The notes beneath the pieces were generated by a model that saw only the letters and a program-made list of their open reading frames with translations, was not told the origin of the DNA and did no database searches. Positions 9,301 through 16,941 of a stretch of 33,836 nt of DNA are shown piece by piece. Position numbers and translations under genes: made by a program. Origin of the DNA: Enterobacteriaceae bacterium UBA3516 (GTDB taxonomy: Bacteria; Pseudomonadota; Gammaproteobacteria; Enterobacterales; Enterobacteriaceae); NCBI GenBank assembly GCA_002377245.1, contig DFPL01000019.1, forward strand, positions 1-33,836, in the 5' to 3' direction. Position 1 is the first letter of the stretch. Every line of letters begins with the position of its first letter.

Positions 9301-10273
9301 CCCCCGCAACGATAAGAAAAGAGTTACAGAGCTCCGGCGCAAGATTGTTTTGCCAGACAACATGGTTAAACTGTTCAAGTGAAAAATGGTAATCGGGCAC
9401 GCCTTGCACATCTGCAGCCACCGATTCAACGGCCAGTGATGACAGTTCAGCAGAATAGTTCTGTACACCTAACGGTGAAACGACCGTTACCGGTAATTTA
9501 TACTCCGGCAGTGGAATAAACTCATCCTGCTGAATAAAGCCAGCCTCAGTAATTAACGCTTTCAGCTCTTGTCGTGCGTAGGTTCTTACCGATTCAGTCG
9601 TGTAGGCATCATTAATCCCTACCATAGGTATGGCGAGGTGATCTTCATTAGCCCCGGCGAGGTATTTTGCACCGACTTTATTTTCAATCGCGACAAAAAG
9701 CTGCCCTGCTGCACCTAACCGTGCCCGGCAGCTTTGCAGTAATTTATGGTTGCCGTTTTCACCCAGGAACATGTTGGCGTATTCAAGTACGCCAATAAGC
9801 AGAACGGCATCGAACTCACCAAGATCCGGCAGATCATCACTTGGGCAACACACGATCGTGACGTTTTCCATGTCGGAGCAGCGCTTACTCGCAATACGCG
9901 CCCGGCGGATGCTTCCTTCGACAGAAAGTACTGTTGCACCTGCTTCAGCCAGAAAACGTGTCACCGCGCCGCAACCACAGCCAATCTCAAGGACGCGTTT
10001 CCCTTTAAACCAGTTTTTGAAAGGTTGTAATAGGTTTGAGCGACGGGAAGACAAATGATACAGCGATGGCCAGTCTTTGATAAAAGGTTTTAGTTCTTCA
10101 GAAAATACGCTGTGATCGTGCGTCTGATCCAATACAGAAATAAGATAGTTTTCCTCTTCATCACCATCGCTATACATGAAAGGCGCGACAACATCCTTGG
10201 TCCAGACGTTGATGTCTTCGTTAAACACGAAGGAGGAATTCGTTAGTATATTTTTCATATCATTTTGCATCAC
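6347..10273 (-). CDS. WsaE/WbdD-like O-antigen fusion protein: methyltransferase, coiled coil and two GT2 domains
   Basis: The 1308 residues (counted from GTG at 10273; ATGs at 10270 and 10258 are alternative starts) divide as follows. Residues about 60-250 are a class I SAM methyltransferase with motif I VLEIGCGCG (94-102). Residues 330-480 may be kinase-like: Lys368 in VLAKNL, Asp439 with Asn444 in FDALPFN, and Asp457 in FDKEW. Residues 551-645 are a coiled coil with six QID-type heptads (581-622). A linker, SISWKVTKPLRF (651-662), follows. GT2 domain A (773-1000) has DQDD at 862-865, and GT2 domain B (1033-1290) has NND at 1121-1123 and FNDVDF at 1225-1230. Geobacillus WsaE combines methyltransferase and two rhamnosyltransferase domains, while WbdD of E. 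coli O8/O9a joins methyltransferase, kinase and a coiled-coil ruler. I infer that this protein extends and caps the chain. It overlaps wzt by 14 bases. Confidence 0.8.
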   Translation of the reverse strand: MMQNDMKNILTNSSFVFNEDINVWTKDVVAPFMYSDGDEEENYLISVLDQTHDHSVFSEELKPFIKDWPSLYHLSSRRSNLLQPFKNWFKGKRVLEIGCGCGAVTRFLAEAGATVLSVEGSIRRARIASKRCSDMENVTIVCCPSDDLPDLGEFDAVLLIGVLEYANMFLGENGNHKLLQSCRARLGAAGQLFVAIENKVGAKYLAGANEDHLAIPMVGINDAYTTESVRTYARQELKALITEAGFIQQDEFIPLPEYKLPVTVVSPLGVQNYSAELSSLAVESVAADVQGVPDYHFSLEQFNHVVWQNNLAPELCNSFLIVAGAETDADLYDHNILAWHYSDARSEGNNKETLFALNSDNQIGVLAKNLSVSDTQIASQESFLHGESLWREIVQIVNTRDWTIDDVANIFKKWLAIISATPDGAIPATSTLISNNYFDALPFNIIKDEQGNYTVFDKEWDDGKKSELGFIAWRGVFHSLFRIKSFENSSQVDAATFFTLASQILQHIWPELDSTVFEKWAEEEAQFSEQAGGGEFQSLLEVAVNSTIHYRANISQLKHDKAVLHNELQATHVHVTNLTNQIDFQQNQIDIQTSQIDIQQSQIDNLKNQIDTQQNLIDTQLSQFVSQGDEITSLHAAIAGLQAEKALIVNSISWKVTKPLRFSKRVARALHRRGRTKAAWLKTNAVKANHLISNKKNQLGGYKPLCTWLYQRYRVYGFKAFTSRVQREMNPVVTPDAPQPFGYQQWISECEKIDSEKLALFASQQSGFASQPLISIVMPCYNAPVQYLREAVDSLINQVYPNWELCIADDASTAQETIKALHEFVSRDKRIKVVFREKNGHISNASNSAIALATGDFIALMDQDDLLPPHALHRVVETINAHPGVQLIYSDEDKISADGVRCDPYFKADWNRDLFLSQNMFSHLGVFRKEIIDRIGGFREGLEGSQDYDLVLRCLDHVSENQIVHIPEILYHWRIIPGSTASGGDQKPYAFLAGIRAVEEYLQRNNIPAQVMEAKPGMLMLRVKYELPENRPLVSIIIPTRNAKALVKQCIDSIREKTTYPHYEIVLIDNGSDEQESLDYFAELNAQDNITVIRDDGNFNFSRLNNVAAREAKGEVLCLMNNDIEIITPDWLDEMVSQALRPEIGAVGAKLLYPNDTVQHAGVILGLGGIAGHAHLGIHRNDPGYFGRANLVQNFMAVTAACLVIRKEIYEQVGGLNEKDFAVAFNDVDFCIRVHQAGYHNLWTPFAELYHHESATRGSDLAPEKIERFKQEIASMEALYGDILPKDPAYNVNLSLVLSDGLFAIKKP
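8408..8533 (-). repeat. Tandem 21-base units encoding six heptads of the coiled coil
   Basis: Six consecutive 21-base units encode residues 581-622 of the fusion protein, each of the form (Q/L)ID followed by four mostly polar residues. Several units are close copies at DNA level: plus-strand pieces such as ctggatatcaatttga and ttggatatcaatctga recur at 21-base spacing. The outer units are more diverged. The isoleucines at 582, 589, 596, 603, 610 and 617 are exactly seven apart. A repeat with this period keeps frame when a unit is gained or lost, so coil length could vary between strains. Confidence 0.85.
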
Positions 10274-11606
10274 AGCTAATCTTCGCCCCTAAATCTACCA
10301 GGCCAATGAAATCGGTTGTCGGTTCGATAGTAATATGTATTGAATCATAACGGCGATCGTGAGGAACTACATTCCCACTCGCATCACAGCTGGCAATACC
10401 CACGGAGACAAAATAATCCCCCTGGTATAGCTGGACAGGCATAACGACTTCAATATCCATTTCTTGCCCGGCTCGGGCAAAATCAATAACCGGAACATCT
10501 TGAATTTCAGTATTGGTGTTATAAATCGTCACGCCATCTTTTGTTTTAACTGCGAAGCCAAAAATAGGTCGAATGATATCTTGAGAGTATTTAACACGGA
10601 ATTTGAAGGTGATGTCGGCGTTACTTTTCAAGATAACGGGGTACAACGATGAGCCTTGAGAGATAACGAAGTCGACTATCTCAGCGCATTTATCACCCCA
10701 GCGATATTCTGATGGGTTATAATTAATGCGGTTTTCGTAGGCTAATCCATCCTGCCATTCAACGCGCTCTGTTGGACTATTCAAAACGTCATCAGTGAGT
10801 TCGCTGGCATTCGTGTCTTTAGCATTATTTGCTTTACTGTTTTTACCAAACAGAAGATCCAAATACTGGTTAACAACCACCTTCGGTTTATCTTCAGTCA
10901 ACAACAGACCTTCGTTTAGCAAAATAGCACGGTCACAATGTGTGACGATTTGTTCCGTTGCATGAGAAACGAAGAGGATGGATGTCCCGTTTTCCTTCAA
11001 TTTCTTAAGTCGGTTAAAGCACTTCGCCTGGAATTTTGCATCGCCAACCGCGAGGGCTTCATCAACGATCAAAATCTCAGGATCAAGCTGTGCCTGAATA
11101 GCAAACGCCAGGCGAACCAGCATACCACTGGAATAAGAACGTACCGCGGAATCGATAAAATGGCCGATATCAGCAAAGGAGAGAATATCATCAAGCTTAT
11201 TATCGACCTGTTCTTTACTGAGCCCCAATAGCGATGCATTTAGATAAACGTTCTCACGGCCTGTAAATTCATTATTGAATCCGGCGCCCAACTCAAGCAA
11301 AGCCGCCACTCTGCCGTTAATCTCAACGGCACCCGTGGTGGGTGTCAGGGTACCGGCAATAATTTGTAACAGCGTCGATTTCCCCGACCCGTTTTTGCCG
11401 ACGACCCCCAATGTTTCACCTCGAGGCAAAACAAAGTTTATATCCTGAAGAGCCCAAAACTCGTTGTAATGAAGGCGTTCAACACGTTCTGAGTGCTCAA
11501 CTTTTTTATCAAAAAGAATTTGTTTGAGCCGCTGTACAGGCTTGTTATACACCTGATAACACTTACTAATATTGTTTACGACAATGGCATTGGTATCAGA
11601 TGACAT
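10260..11606 (-). CDS. wzt: O-antigen ABC transporter ATP-binding subunit with C-terminal carbohydrate-binding extension
   Basis: Wzt powers export of the finished lipid-linked O-antigen across the inner membrane. With the ATG at 11606 it has 448 residues. That start has AAGGA seven bases upstream, so I prefer it to an upstream in-frame TTG at 11612. The nucleotide-binding domain shows Walker A GKNGSGKST (70-78), the signature YSSGM (158-162), Walker B ILIVDEA (178-184) and the H-loop SH (214-215). Residues from about 290 form a beta-rich extension, as in the Wzt proteins of E. coli O9a and O8. There the extension binds the modified non-reducing end of the glycan before export. That matches a terminator gene immediately downstream. 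Its start overlaps the wzm end by 11 bases. Confidence 0.93.
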   Translation of the reverse strand: MSSDTNAIVVNNISKCYQVYNKPVQRLKQILFDKKVEHSERVERLHYNEFWALQDINFVLPRGETLGVVGKNGSGKSTLLQIIAGTLTPTTGAVEINGRVAALLELGAGFNNEFTGRENVYLNASLLGLSKEQVDNKLDDILSFADIGHFIDSAVRSYSSGMLVRLAFAIQAQLDPEILIVDEALAVGDAKFQAKCFNRLKKLKENGTSILFVSHATEQIVTHCDRAILLNEGLLLTEDKPKVVVNQYLDLLFGKNSKANNAKDTNASELTDDVLNSPTERVEWQDGLAYENRINYNPSEYRWGDKCAEIVDFVISQGSSLYPVILKSNADITFKFRVKYSQDIIRPIFGFAVKTKDGVTIYNTNTEIQDVPVIDFARAGQEMDIEVVMPVQLYQGDYFVSVGIASCDASGNVVPHDRRYDSIHITIEPTTDFIGLVDLGAKISCDAK

Positions 11607-12429
11607 CTGCAAATCCTTTTCTGGTTTTCTGGAACCAGATATAACTCAACCACATGCACACCAGCGAAGCTGCTGTGTAAATAAGAAGCCCTTTGAAATC
11701 AGGCAATCCGCCCCAAATGATCACTTTCCTTGACTCCTCAATGATAAAAGTCAATGGGTTGATCATTACGACGTGTTGGAATTCTACCGGGAGCGCAGAA
11801 AGAGGATAAAATACAGGCGACAAAAATAATAATAGCGTAGTGATGATACCGATTAACTGCCCAATATCACGCATATACACGCCTAATGCAGACAGGAACC
11901 ATGAGGCAGACACGGTGAATATTACCATTGGTAAAAATACCAAAGGGGCAAATACCACTGTCCAGTGAGGTATACCATTAAAAATTGTGAAGGCAATAAG
12001 CAGTACGACAAAACTGATGATGGTGTGGAAGAGTACCGACAATAAGGTAACCACGGGAAGAACTTCTAATGGGAATATGACTTTCTTAACATAATTGGCA
12101 TGTTGCAAAATCAAACCCGGCGCGCGCATGAGATTTTCAGCCAGGAAACCATGGATGATCATGCCAACAAACAGAATTAACGCAAACTGCGTTTTGGGTT
12201 CGTCTGCAGCGCCGTGTCCCCACCGAGCCTTAAAAACCACTGAAAAAACAAAAGTATATACAGTTAACATAAAGACCGGGTTTATCAAGGACCAAAATAT
12301 CCCTACAAATGAACCTTTATATCGACTGATGATATCTCTTTTACTCATTTCAAAAATGATATTCTTATTCTTGTATAAACAGCTGATAAGAGACCATAGT
12401 GATGAGCTATGATTTTCAAGTTGAACCAC
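11596..12429 (-). CDS. wzm: O-antigen ABC transporter permease
   Basis: A 277-residue ABC-2 type membrane subunit that partners Wzt to form the O-antigen export channel. The N-terminal cytoplasmic part contains the amphipathic motif RDIISRYKGSFVGIFWSLINP (about 30-50), typical of the Wzm/TagG/KpsM family. About six membrane segments follow, and the tail ends WFQKTRKGFADVI. The start is GTG at 12429, with GAGG eight bases upstream. It is followed directly by wzt with an 11-base overlap. With this exporter and no wzx, wzy or wzz, chain extension is expected to take place in the cytoplasm. Confidence 0.93.
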   Translation of the reverse strand: MVQLENHSSSLWSLISCLYKNKNIIFEMSKRDIISRYKGSFVGIFWSLINPVFMLTVYTFVFSVVFKARWGHGAADEPKTQFALILFVGMIIHGFLAENLMRAPGLILQHANYVKKVIFPLEVLPVVTLLSVLFHTIISFVVLLIAFTIFNGIPHWTVVFAPLVFLPMVIFTVSASWFLSALGVYMRDIGQLIGIITTLLLFLSPVFYPLSALPVEFQHVVMINPLTFIIEESRKVIIWGGLPDFKGLLIYTAASLVCMWLSYIWFQKTRKGFADVI

Positions 12430-12463
12430 TATCTTTACCTCACTGCAATTCTCGCCGGAGAAC

Positions 12464-13402
12464 CTAGATTTTTTTAAATGCTACGGCAATGAAAAACGCC
12501 AGCGTCCCAAAACCAGTTTGGCGATATAATTTAATCTCAAGAAATTTCATGATACGTTCAAAAAAAGTTGCAGACCGGGCGCGAATAAAAGTCTCGAGAA
12601 TAAGGCGATTTTCATCCGTAAGCGGTAAGCGCATCACATTTAACGCATCGAGATTGCACTGGATCCATTTTTGAAAATGCCCATCAAATAAACCATTGAT
12701 TCTGCGGAATCTGGCACGCCAACCAAGATTGGAACCAATGATATTACTTGTATGCTGCCGATACTTTATCGTTGGGCTTTCATCATAAATGACATCACCA
12801 CCACAGCCAGAAATCACAATATAAATCCACCAGTCATGCGAAATGATTTTATAGTCATGAGGCGTGAGGCAGATTAATTTTCTGGCCGGCGCATTGAACA
12901 TCATCGTATTACCACCAGCAATACTTTGAATAAGTGCATTTTTAAAGGAAGGCGCTTTTTCAAATAACGGTGAATAACCAATACATTCGTTGAATTCATT
13001 GATCAACATCGTACGGCCACAGTGCAACGCTGGCCGACCTTCGTTGTCAGCTTTTAGCGCGTTCAATTTGTTCAGGCTATGTTCAAGCTTGGTGGTTAAC
13101 CATTCATCATCTTGATCGCTAAAAGCATAATAATCAAAACCGTCCCCACTCACCTCTAATAGAGAGAGAAAATTCCAGGCAAACCCTTTGCCTGGTCCTT
13201 TCACAATGTGGAAGCGTTCCTGACCTAACGTTCTCTGGTACTCCTCAAGGATGGCAAGGGTGTCATCGGTAGAGCCATCGTCAGACGCAAAAATTTCCCA
13301 ATTGCTATACGTTTGAGCAACGATAGATTCGAGCTGTTGGCGAAGGAATTTTTCGCCGTTGTAAGTGCAAATTAGTACAGCAATCTTTTTATTAGCAATC
13401 AT
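12464..13402 (-). CDS. Family-2 glycosyltransferase, probable rhamnosyltransferase
   Basis: A 312-residue soluble GT2 enzyme. The N-terminal fold opens with IAVLICTYNGEKFLRQQLESI, has the nucleotide motif SDDGSTDDT (40-48) and carries the metal-binding motif FSDQDDEW (94-101). The overall pattern resembles the enterobacterial RfbN/WbbL-type rhamnosyltransferases. The gene starts four bases after rmlC and precedes wzm, in a locus whose only dedicated sugar pathway is dTDP-L-rhamnose, so I infer a dTDP-rhamnose donor. It is the only separate cytoplasmic glycosyltransferase in the block. It may therefore add the first or adaptor rhamnose to a primer made by WecA, which is encoded elsewhere. Donor and linkage are unproven. 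Confidence 0.8.
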   Translation of the reverse strand: MIANKKIAVLICTYNGEKFLRQQLESIVAQTYSNWEIFASDDGSTDDTLAILEEYQRTLGQERFHIVKGPGKGFAWNFLSLLEVSGDGFDYYAFSDQDDEWLTTKLEHSLNKLNALKADNEGRPALHCGRTMLINEFNECIGYSPLFEKAPSFKNALIQSIAGGNTMMFNAPARKLICLTPHDYKIISHDWWIYIVISGCGGDVIYDESPTIKYRQHTSNIIGSNLGWRARFRRINGLFDGHFQKWIQCNLDALNVMRLPLTDENRLILETFIRARSATFFERIMKFLEIKLYRQTGFGTLAFFIAVAFKKI

Positions 13403-13406
13403 ATTC

Positions 13407-13955
13407 TTAGCGATAAAGGTCAGCTGTTGAGAGAGTCAACCCTTGCTCGTCTTTAGCCGAAAGCACAATGTCGTCAATATTCGGCCAATCAATGGCAATC
13501 TCAGGATCGTTCCAGATAATGCTACGTTCAGATTGCGGCGCATAAAAATTCGTGGCTTTATATAAAAATTGAGCTTTATCGCTCAATGTCAGAAAACCAT
13601 GAGCAAAGCCTTCTGGAATCCATAATTGGCGTTTATTTTCTGCGCTTAGCACCACGCCCACCCAGCGACCAAAAGTCGCGGAGCTTTCGCGAATATCAAC
13701 AGCGACATCAAAGACCTCGCCTTCTACACAACGCACCAGTTTGCCCTGGGCATGCGGAGCAAGTTGATAATGCAATCCACGCAGTACACCTTTTTGAGAT
13801 TGAGAGTGGTTGTCCTGCACGAACTCAACTTTACGCCCTACCGTTTCTTCAAAGATCTTTTGGTTAAAACTTTCAAAGAAAAACCCACGAGCATCACCAA
13901 AAACTTTTGGTTCAAAAATAAAGACTTCAGGAATTTCAGTATTAATAATATTCAT
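13407..13955 (-). CDS. rmlC: dTDP-4-dehydrorhamnose 3,5-epimerase
   Basis: RmlC is the third step of dTDP-L-rhamnose synthesis, epimerising carbons 3 and 5 of dTDP-4-keto-6-deoxyglucose. The 182-residue cupin fold is full length. It has the substrate-binding start DARGFFFESF (21-30), the catalytic histidine region VLRGLHYQ (His62) and the conserved block KLVRCVEGEVFDVAVDIR. WIPEGFAHGFL supplies further active-site contacts. It follows rmlD by 15 bases and runs into the glycosyltransferase gene with a four-base gap. No key residue is missing. Confidence 0.95.
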   Translation of the reverse strand: MNIINTEIPEVFIFEPKVFGDARGFFFESFNQKIFEETVGRKVEFVQDNHSQSQKGVLRGLHYQLAPHAQGKLVRCVEGEVFDVAVDIRESSATFGRWVGVVLSAENKRQLWIPEGFAHGFLTLSDKAQFLYKATNFYAPQSERSIIWNDPEIAIDWPNIDDIVLSAKDEQGLTLSTADLYR

Positions 13956-13970
13956 TATTTCTTCTCTGCT

Positions 13971-14861
13971 TTATTTTCCAAGCACTTCAGTAACGACACG
14001 TTGTACACCCACTTTCCAGTCGGGCAACGTCACTGCGAACGCATTCTGGAATTTCAGGTTCGACAGACGGGAATTGTGCGGACGTTTAGCCGGGGTCGGA
14101 TAGGAAGAGGTATCAACACCGTTGACTTCCTTAATGGCTAACGTTTCACCCAGCTCAGTGGCAACTGAAAACACATACTGCGCATAGTCGTACCAGGTCG
14201 TTTCACCGCCAGCAACCAGATGATAGGTGCCGTGCAGGGATTTATTATCACGCTCGGTACGGATCGCTGTCGCCGTGCAATCAGCCAGTAGCTCTGCACC
14301 CGTTGGGGCGCCATACTGATCGTTGATAATGGACAAACTCTCTTTGTCTTTTGCCAGGCGAAGCATGGTTTTGGCAAAATTTGCGCCGCGTGTGGCGTAA
14401 ACCCAGCTTGTGCGGAAAATGAAGTGGCGTGGGTTATGTCTGGCAATGGCCAGTTCACCCGCCAGTTTCGTTTCACCGTAGACATTCAGTGGCGCAGGCT
14501 GTTCATCTTCCTGACGGTAATGTTCACCGCCGCCGTTAAAGACATAGTCGGTAGAATAATGGATCAGCAGTGCACCCAGCCGGGCCGTTTCTTTTGCAAT
14601 CACCTCAACACTGTCTGCATTGAGTAGTTGTGAAAGTTCTCTTTCGCTTTCTGCTTTATCCACGGCTGTATGCGCGGCAGCATTGACGACCACGTCAGGT
14701 TTTACAGTACGAATGGTCTGCGCTATTCCTTCCGGGTCAGTCAGATCGCCACACAGTGTTTTGTCGAAAAAATCGACCGCCACAAGCTCACCTAATGTAG
14801 AAAGGGAGCGTTGCAGCTCCCATCCCACTTGCCCGTTTTTACCAATTAATAAAATCTTCAT
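13971..14861 (-). CDS. rmlD: dTDP-4-dehydrorhamnose reductase
   Basis: RmlD reduces dTDP-4-keto-L-rhamnose to dTDP-L-rhamnose with NAD(P)H, the last step of the pathway. The 296 residues show the nucleotide-binding motif GKNGQVGWEL (7-16), the segment STDYVFNG (103-110) and the catalytic pair Tyr128 and Lys132 in VYGETKLAGE. The pair is intact here, unlike in RmlB. The gene lies between rmlA and rmlC with gaps of 27 and 15 bases, in the rmlBADC order common in enterobacterial O loci. Confidence 0.95.
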   Translation of the reverse strand: MKILLIGKNGQVGWELQRSLSTLGELVAVDFFDKTLCGDLTDPEGIAQTIRTVKPDVVVNAAAHTAVDKAESERELSQLLNADSVEVIAKETARLGALLIHYSTDYVFNGGGEHYRQEDEQPAPLNVYGETKLAGELAIARHNPRHFIFRTSWVYATRGANFAKTMLRLAKDKESLSIINDQYGAPTGAELLADCTATAIRTERDNKSLHGTYHLVAGGETTWYDYAQYVFSVATELGETLAIKEVNGVDTSSYPTPAKRPHNSRLSNLKFQNAFAVTLPDWKVGVQRVVTEVLGK

Positions 14862-14888
14862 TATTTCACGACCGTTGCAATGGCGGGG

Positions 14889-15758
14889 TTATTCGCTAAT
14901 CAGATTTGCCAGATAACGGCCATAATCCGTTTTCGACAGAATCTTAATCTGCTCAGCAACCTGTTCTCTGCTCAACCACCCTTTGTGGAAGGCGATCTCT
15001 TCCAGACAGGCCACTTTCATGCCCTGGCGTTTTTCGATGGTATGAATGAACTGCGAGGCTTCGACTAAACTGTCGTGCGTACCGGTATCGAGCCAGGCGA
15101 ATCCGCGACCCAGCAGTTCAACCTGCAATTCGCCGCGTTCGAGATACATCTGGTTCAGCGTGGTGATCTCCAGCTCGCCGCGGGCAGACGGTTTAACCTG
15201 CTTCGCCATTTCCACCACATTTTTGTCGTAGAAATAGAGACCGGTCACCGCCCAGTTGGATTTCGGTTTCAGCGGTTTCTCTTCAATGGACAAGGCTTTG
15301 TAGTTAGCATCAAATTCCACGACACCAAAACGTTCCGGGTCCTGAACCTGGTAGCCGAAGACCATAGCCCCCTGGGTTAACTGCGCCGCAGCATCCAGTT
15401 TTTTGCCAAAGCTCTGACCAAAATAGATATTGTCACCCAACACCAGCGCACAGGGTTCATTATTGATGAACTCTTCCCCGATGATAAAGGCCTGGGCAAG
15501 GCCATCCGGCGAAGGCTGAACTTCATAGCTTAAGCGGATGCCAAACTGAGAACCATCACCCAAAAGACGTTTGAACGCCGGCATGTCCTCAGGTGTGGTG
15601 ATAATTAAAATGTCACGAATACCCGCTAACATCAGGACAGAGACGGGGTAGAAAATCATCGGTTTGTCGTAAACAGGAAGCAGCTGTTTAGACACGCCTT
15701 GAGTAATAGGGTAAAGGCGGGTACCTGAGCCACCCGCTAAGACGATGCCTTTCATCAT
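14889..15758 (-). CDS. rmlA: Glucose-1-phosphate thymidylyltransferase
   Basis: RmlA joins glucose 1-phosphate and dTTP to give dTDP-glucose, the first step toward dTDP-L-rhamnose. The 289 residues are full length. The signature GGSGTRLYPIT (9-19) binds the nucleotide, and KQLLPVYDKPM follows it. The substrate region contains VLGDNIYFG, and the C-terminal part has RGFAWLDTGTHDSL. Two in-frame ATGs (15758 and 15755) follow a ribosome binding site AAAGGAAA, and either could be used. It starts 12 bases after the rmlB stop codon. Confidence 0.95.
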   Translation of the reverse strand: MMKGIVLAGGSGTRLYPITQGVSKQLLPVYDKPMIFYPVSVLMLAGIRDILIITTPEDMPAFKRLLGDGSQFGIRLSYEVQPSPDGLAQAFIIGEEFINNEPCALVLGDNIYFGQSFGKKLDAAAQLTQGAMVFGYQVQDPERFGVVEFDANYKALSIEEKPLKPKSNWAVTGLYFYDKNVVEMAKQVKPSARGELEITTLNQMYLERGELQVELLGRGFAWLDTGTHDSLVEASQFIHTIEKRQGMKVACLEEIAFHKGWLSREQVAEQIKILSKTDYGRYLANLISE

Positions 15759-15770
15759 TATTTCCTTTAA

Positions 15771-16859
15771 TTAGTCCGTAAGACCTAAACGTTCACCCGC
15801 GTAGGAGCCATCCATTACACGTTTCCACCATGCCTGGTTATTCAGATACCAGTGAACGGTTTTACGAATGCCGGATTCAAACGTCTCTTCCGGCACCCAG
15901 CCGAGGTCTTCTTTTATTTTATTTGCATCAATGGCATAGCGCAGGTCATGGCCAGGTCGGTCGGTCACATAGGTAATCAACTGGTCGAAGTGACTGATGC
16001 CTTCGGGCTTGTTCTCGATAACGTCATCCAGAATGGCGCAGATGGTTTTTACGACATCGATATTTTTACGTTCGTTATGGCCACCGATGTTGTAGGTTTC
16101 ACCTGCAGTGCCGCTGGTGACCACTTTGTACAGCGCGCGTGCATGATCTTCGACAAACAACCAGTCGCGGATCTGCTCACCGTTTCCGTAAACCGGTAAC
16201 GGCTTCCCTGCCAGCGCATTAAGAATAATGAGCGGGATCAGTTTTTCAGGGAAATGATAAGGTCCGTAATTGTTTGAGCAGTTGGTGACGATCGTCGGCA
16301 GACCGTAGGTGCGACGCCAGGCGCGAACTAAATGGTCGCTGGAGGCGTTGGAAGCAGAGCATGGGCTGCTGGGGGAGTAAGGCGTCGTTTCAGTAAACAG
16401 CGGTAAAGGTTCACCGGCAGGAACGTCATCAGGATGCGGCAGGTCGCCGTAGACTTCGTCCGTGGAGATATGGTGGAAGCGAAACGCAGCTTTACGGGTT
16501 TCGTCCAGTTGTGACCAGTATTTACGCGCGGCTTCGAGCAGCACATAGGTACCGACAATGTTGGTCTCTATAAACGCGGCCGGGCCAGTAATCGAGCGAT
16601 CGACATGGCTCTCAGCGGCTAAATGCATCACCGCATCCGGTTGGTGAGTGGCGAAAATACGTGCCATGGCTTCGCCATCGCAGATATCAGCATGTTCGAA
16701 GACATAGCGTGCGCTGTCTTCGATTTCAGCTAATGATTCGAGATTACCTGCATAGGTTAATTTATCAACGTTAACCACTGCATCTTGCGTGTTATTAATA
16801 ATGTGACGAACGACAGCAGATCCAATAAATCCTGCCCCACCGGTAACCAATATTTTCAC
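15771..16859 (-). CDS. rmlB: dTDP-glucose 4,6-dehydratase with substituted YxxxK catalytic pair
   Basis: RmlB converts dTDP-glucose to dTDP-4-keto-6-deoxyglucose. The 362 residues match the family along their length: the NAD motif GGAGFIGS (7-14), STDEVYGD (132-139), NNYGPYHFPEKL and IRDWLFVEDHARAL. At the active site, enterobacterial RmlB normally reads PYSASKASSDHL. Here the sequence is PCSASNASSDHL, so Tyr167 has become Cys (codon 16359-16361) and Lys171 has become Asn (16347-16349). Tyr starts hydride transfer and Lys positions the cofactor, so the enzyme is probably inactive or much weakened. There is no frameshift or stop. The start is GTG with GGAAG six bases upstream, and this is the first gene after JUMPstart. 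Confidence 0.93.
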   Translation of the reverse strand: MKILVTGGAGFIGSAVVRHIINNTQDAVVNVDKLTYAGNLESLAEIEDSARYVFEHADICDGEAMARIFATHQPDAVMHLAAESHVDRSITGPAAFIETNIVGTYVLLEAARKYWSQLDETRKAAFRFHHISTDEVYGDLPHPDDVPAGEPLPLFTETTPYSPSSPCSASNASSDHLVRAWRRTYGLPTIVTNCSNNYGPYHFPEKLIPLIILNALAGKPLPVYGNGEQIRDWLFVEDHARALYKVVTSGTAGETYNIGGHNERKNIDVVKTICAILDDVIENKPEGISHFDQLITYVTDRPGHDLRYAIDANKIKEDLGWVPEETFESGIRKTVHWYLNNQAWWKRVMDGSYAGERLGLTD

Positions 16860-16941
16860 GAGACTCTTCCACTTTGCTTTACTAGTTTTAGCTACATCAC
16901 TGGATCAGTCAGACTGAGCCGCTGGCAGCGCAAGTTTCGGA

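Noticed and set aside
10258..10262. Frameshift between wzt and the 1308-residue gene
   Set aside because: Both proteins have complete, sensible ends. The 14-base overlap is ordinary translational coupling.
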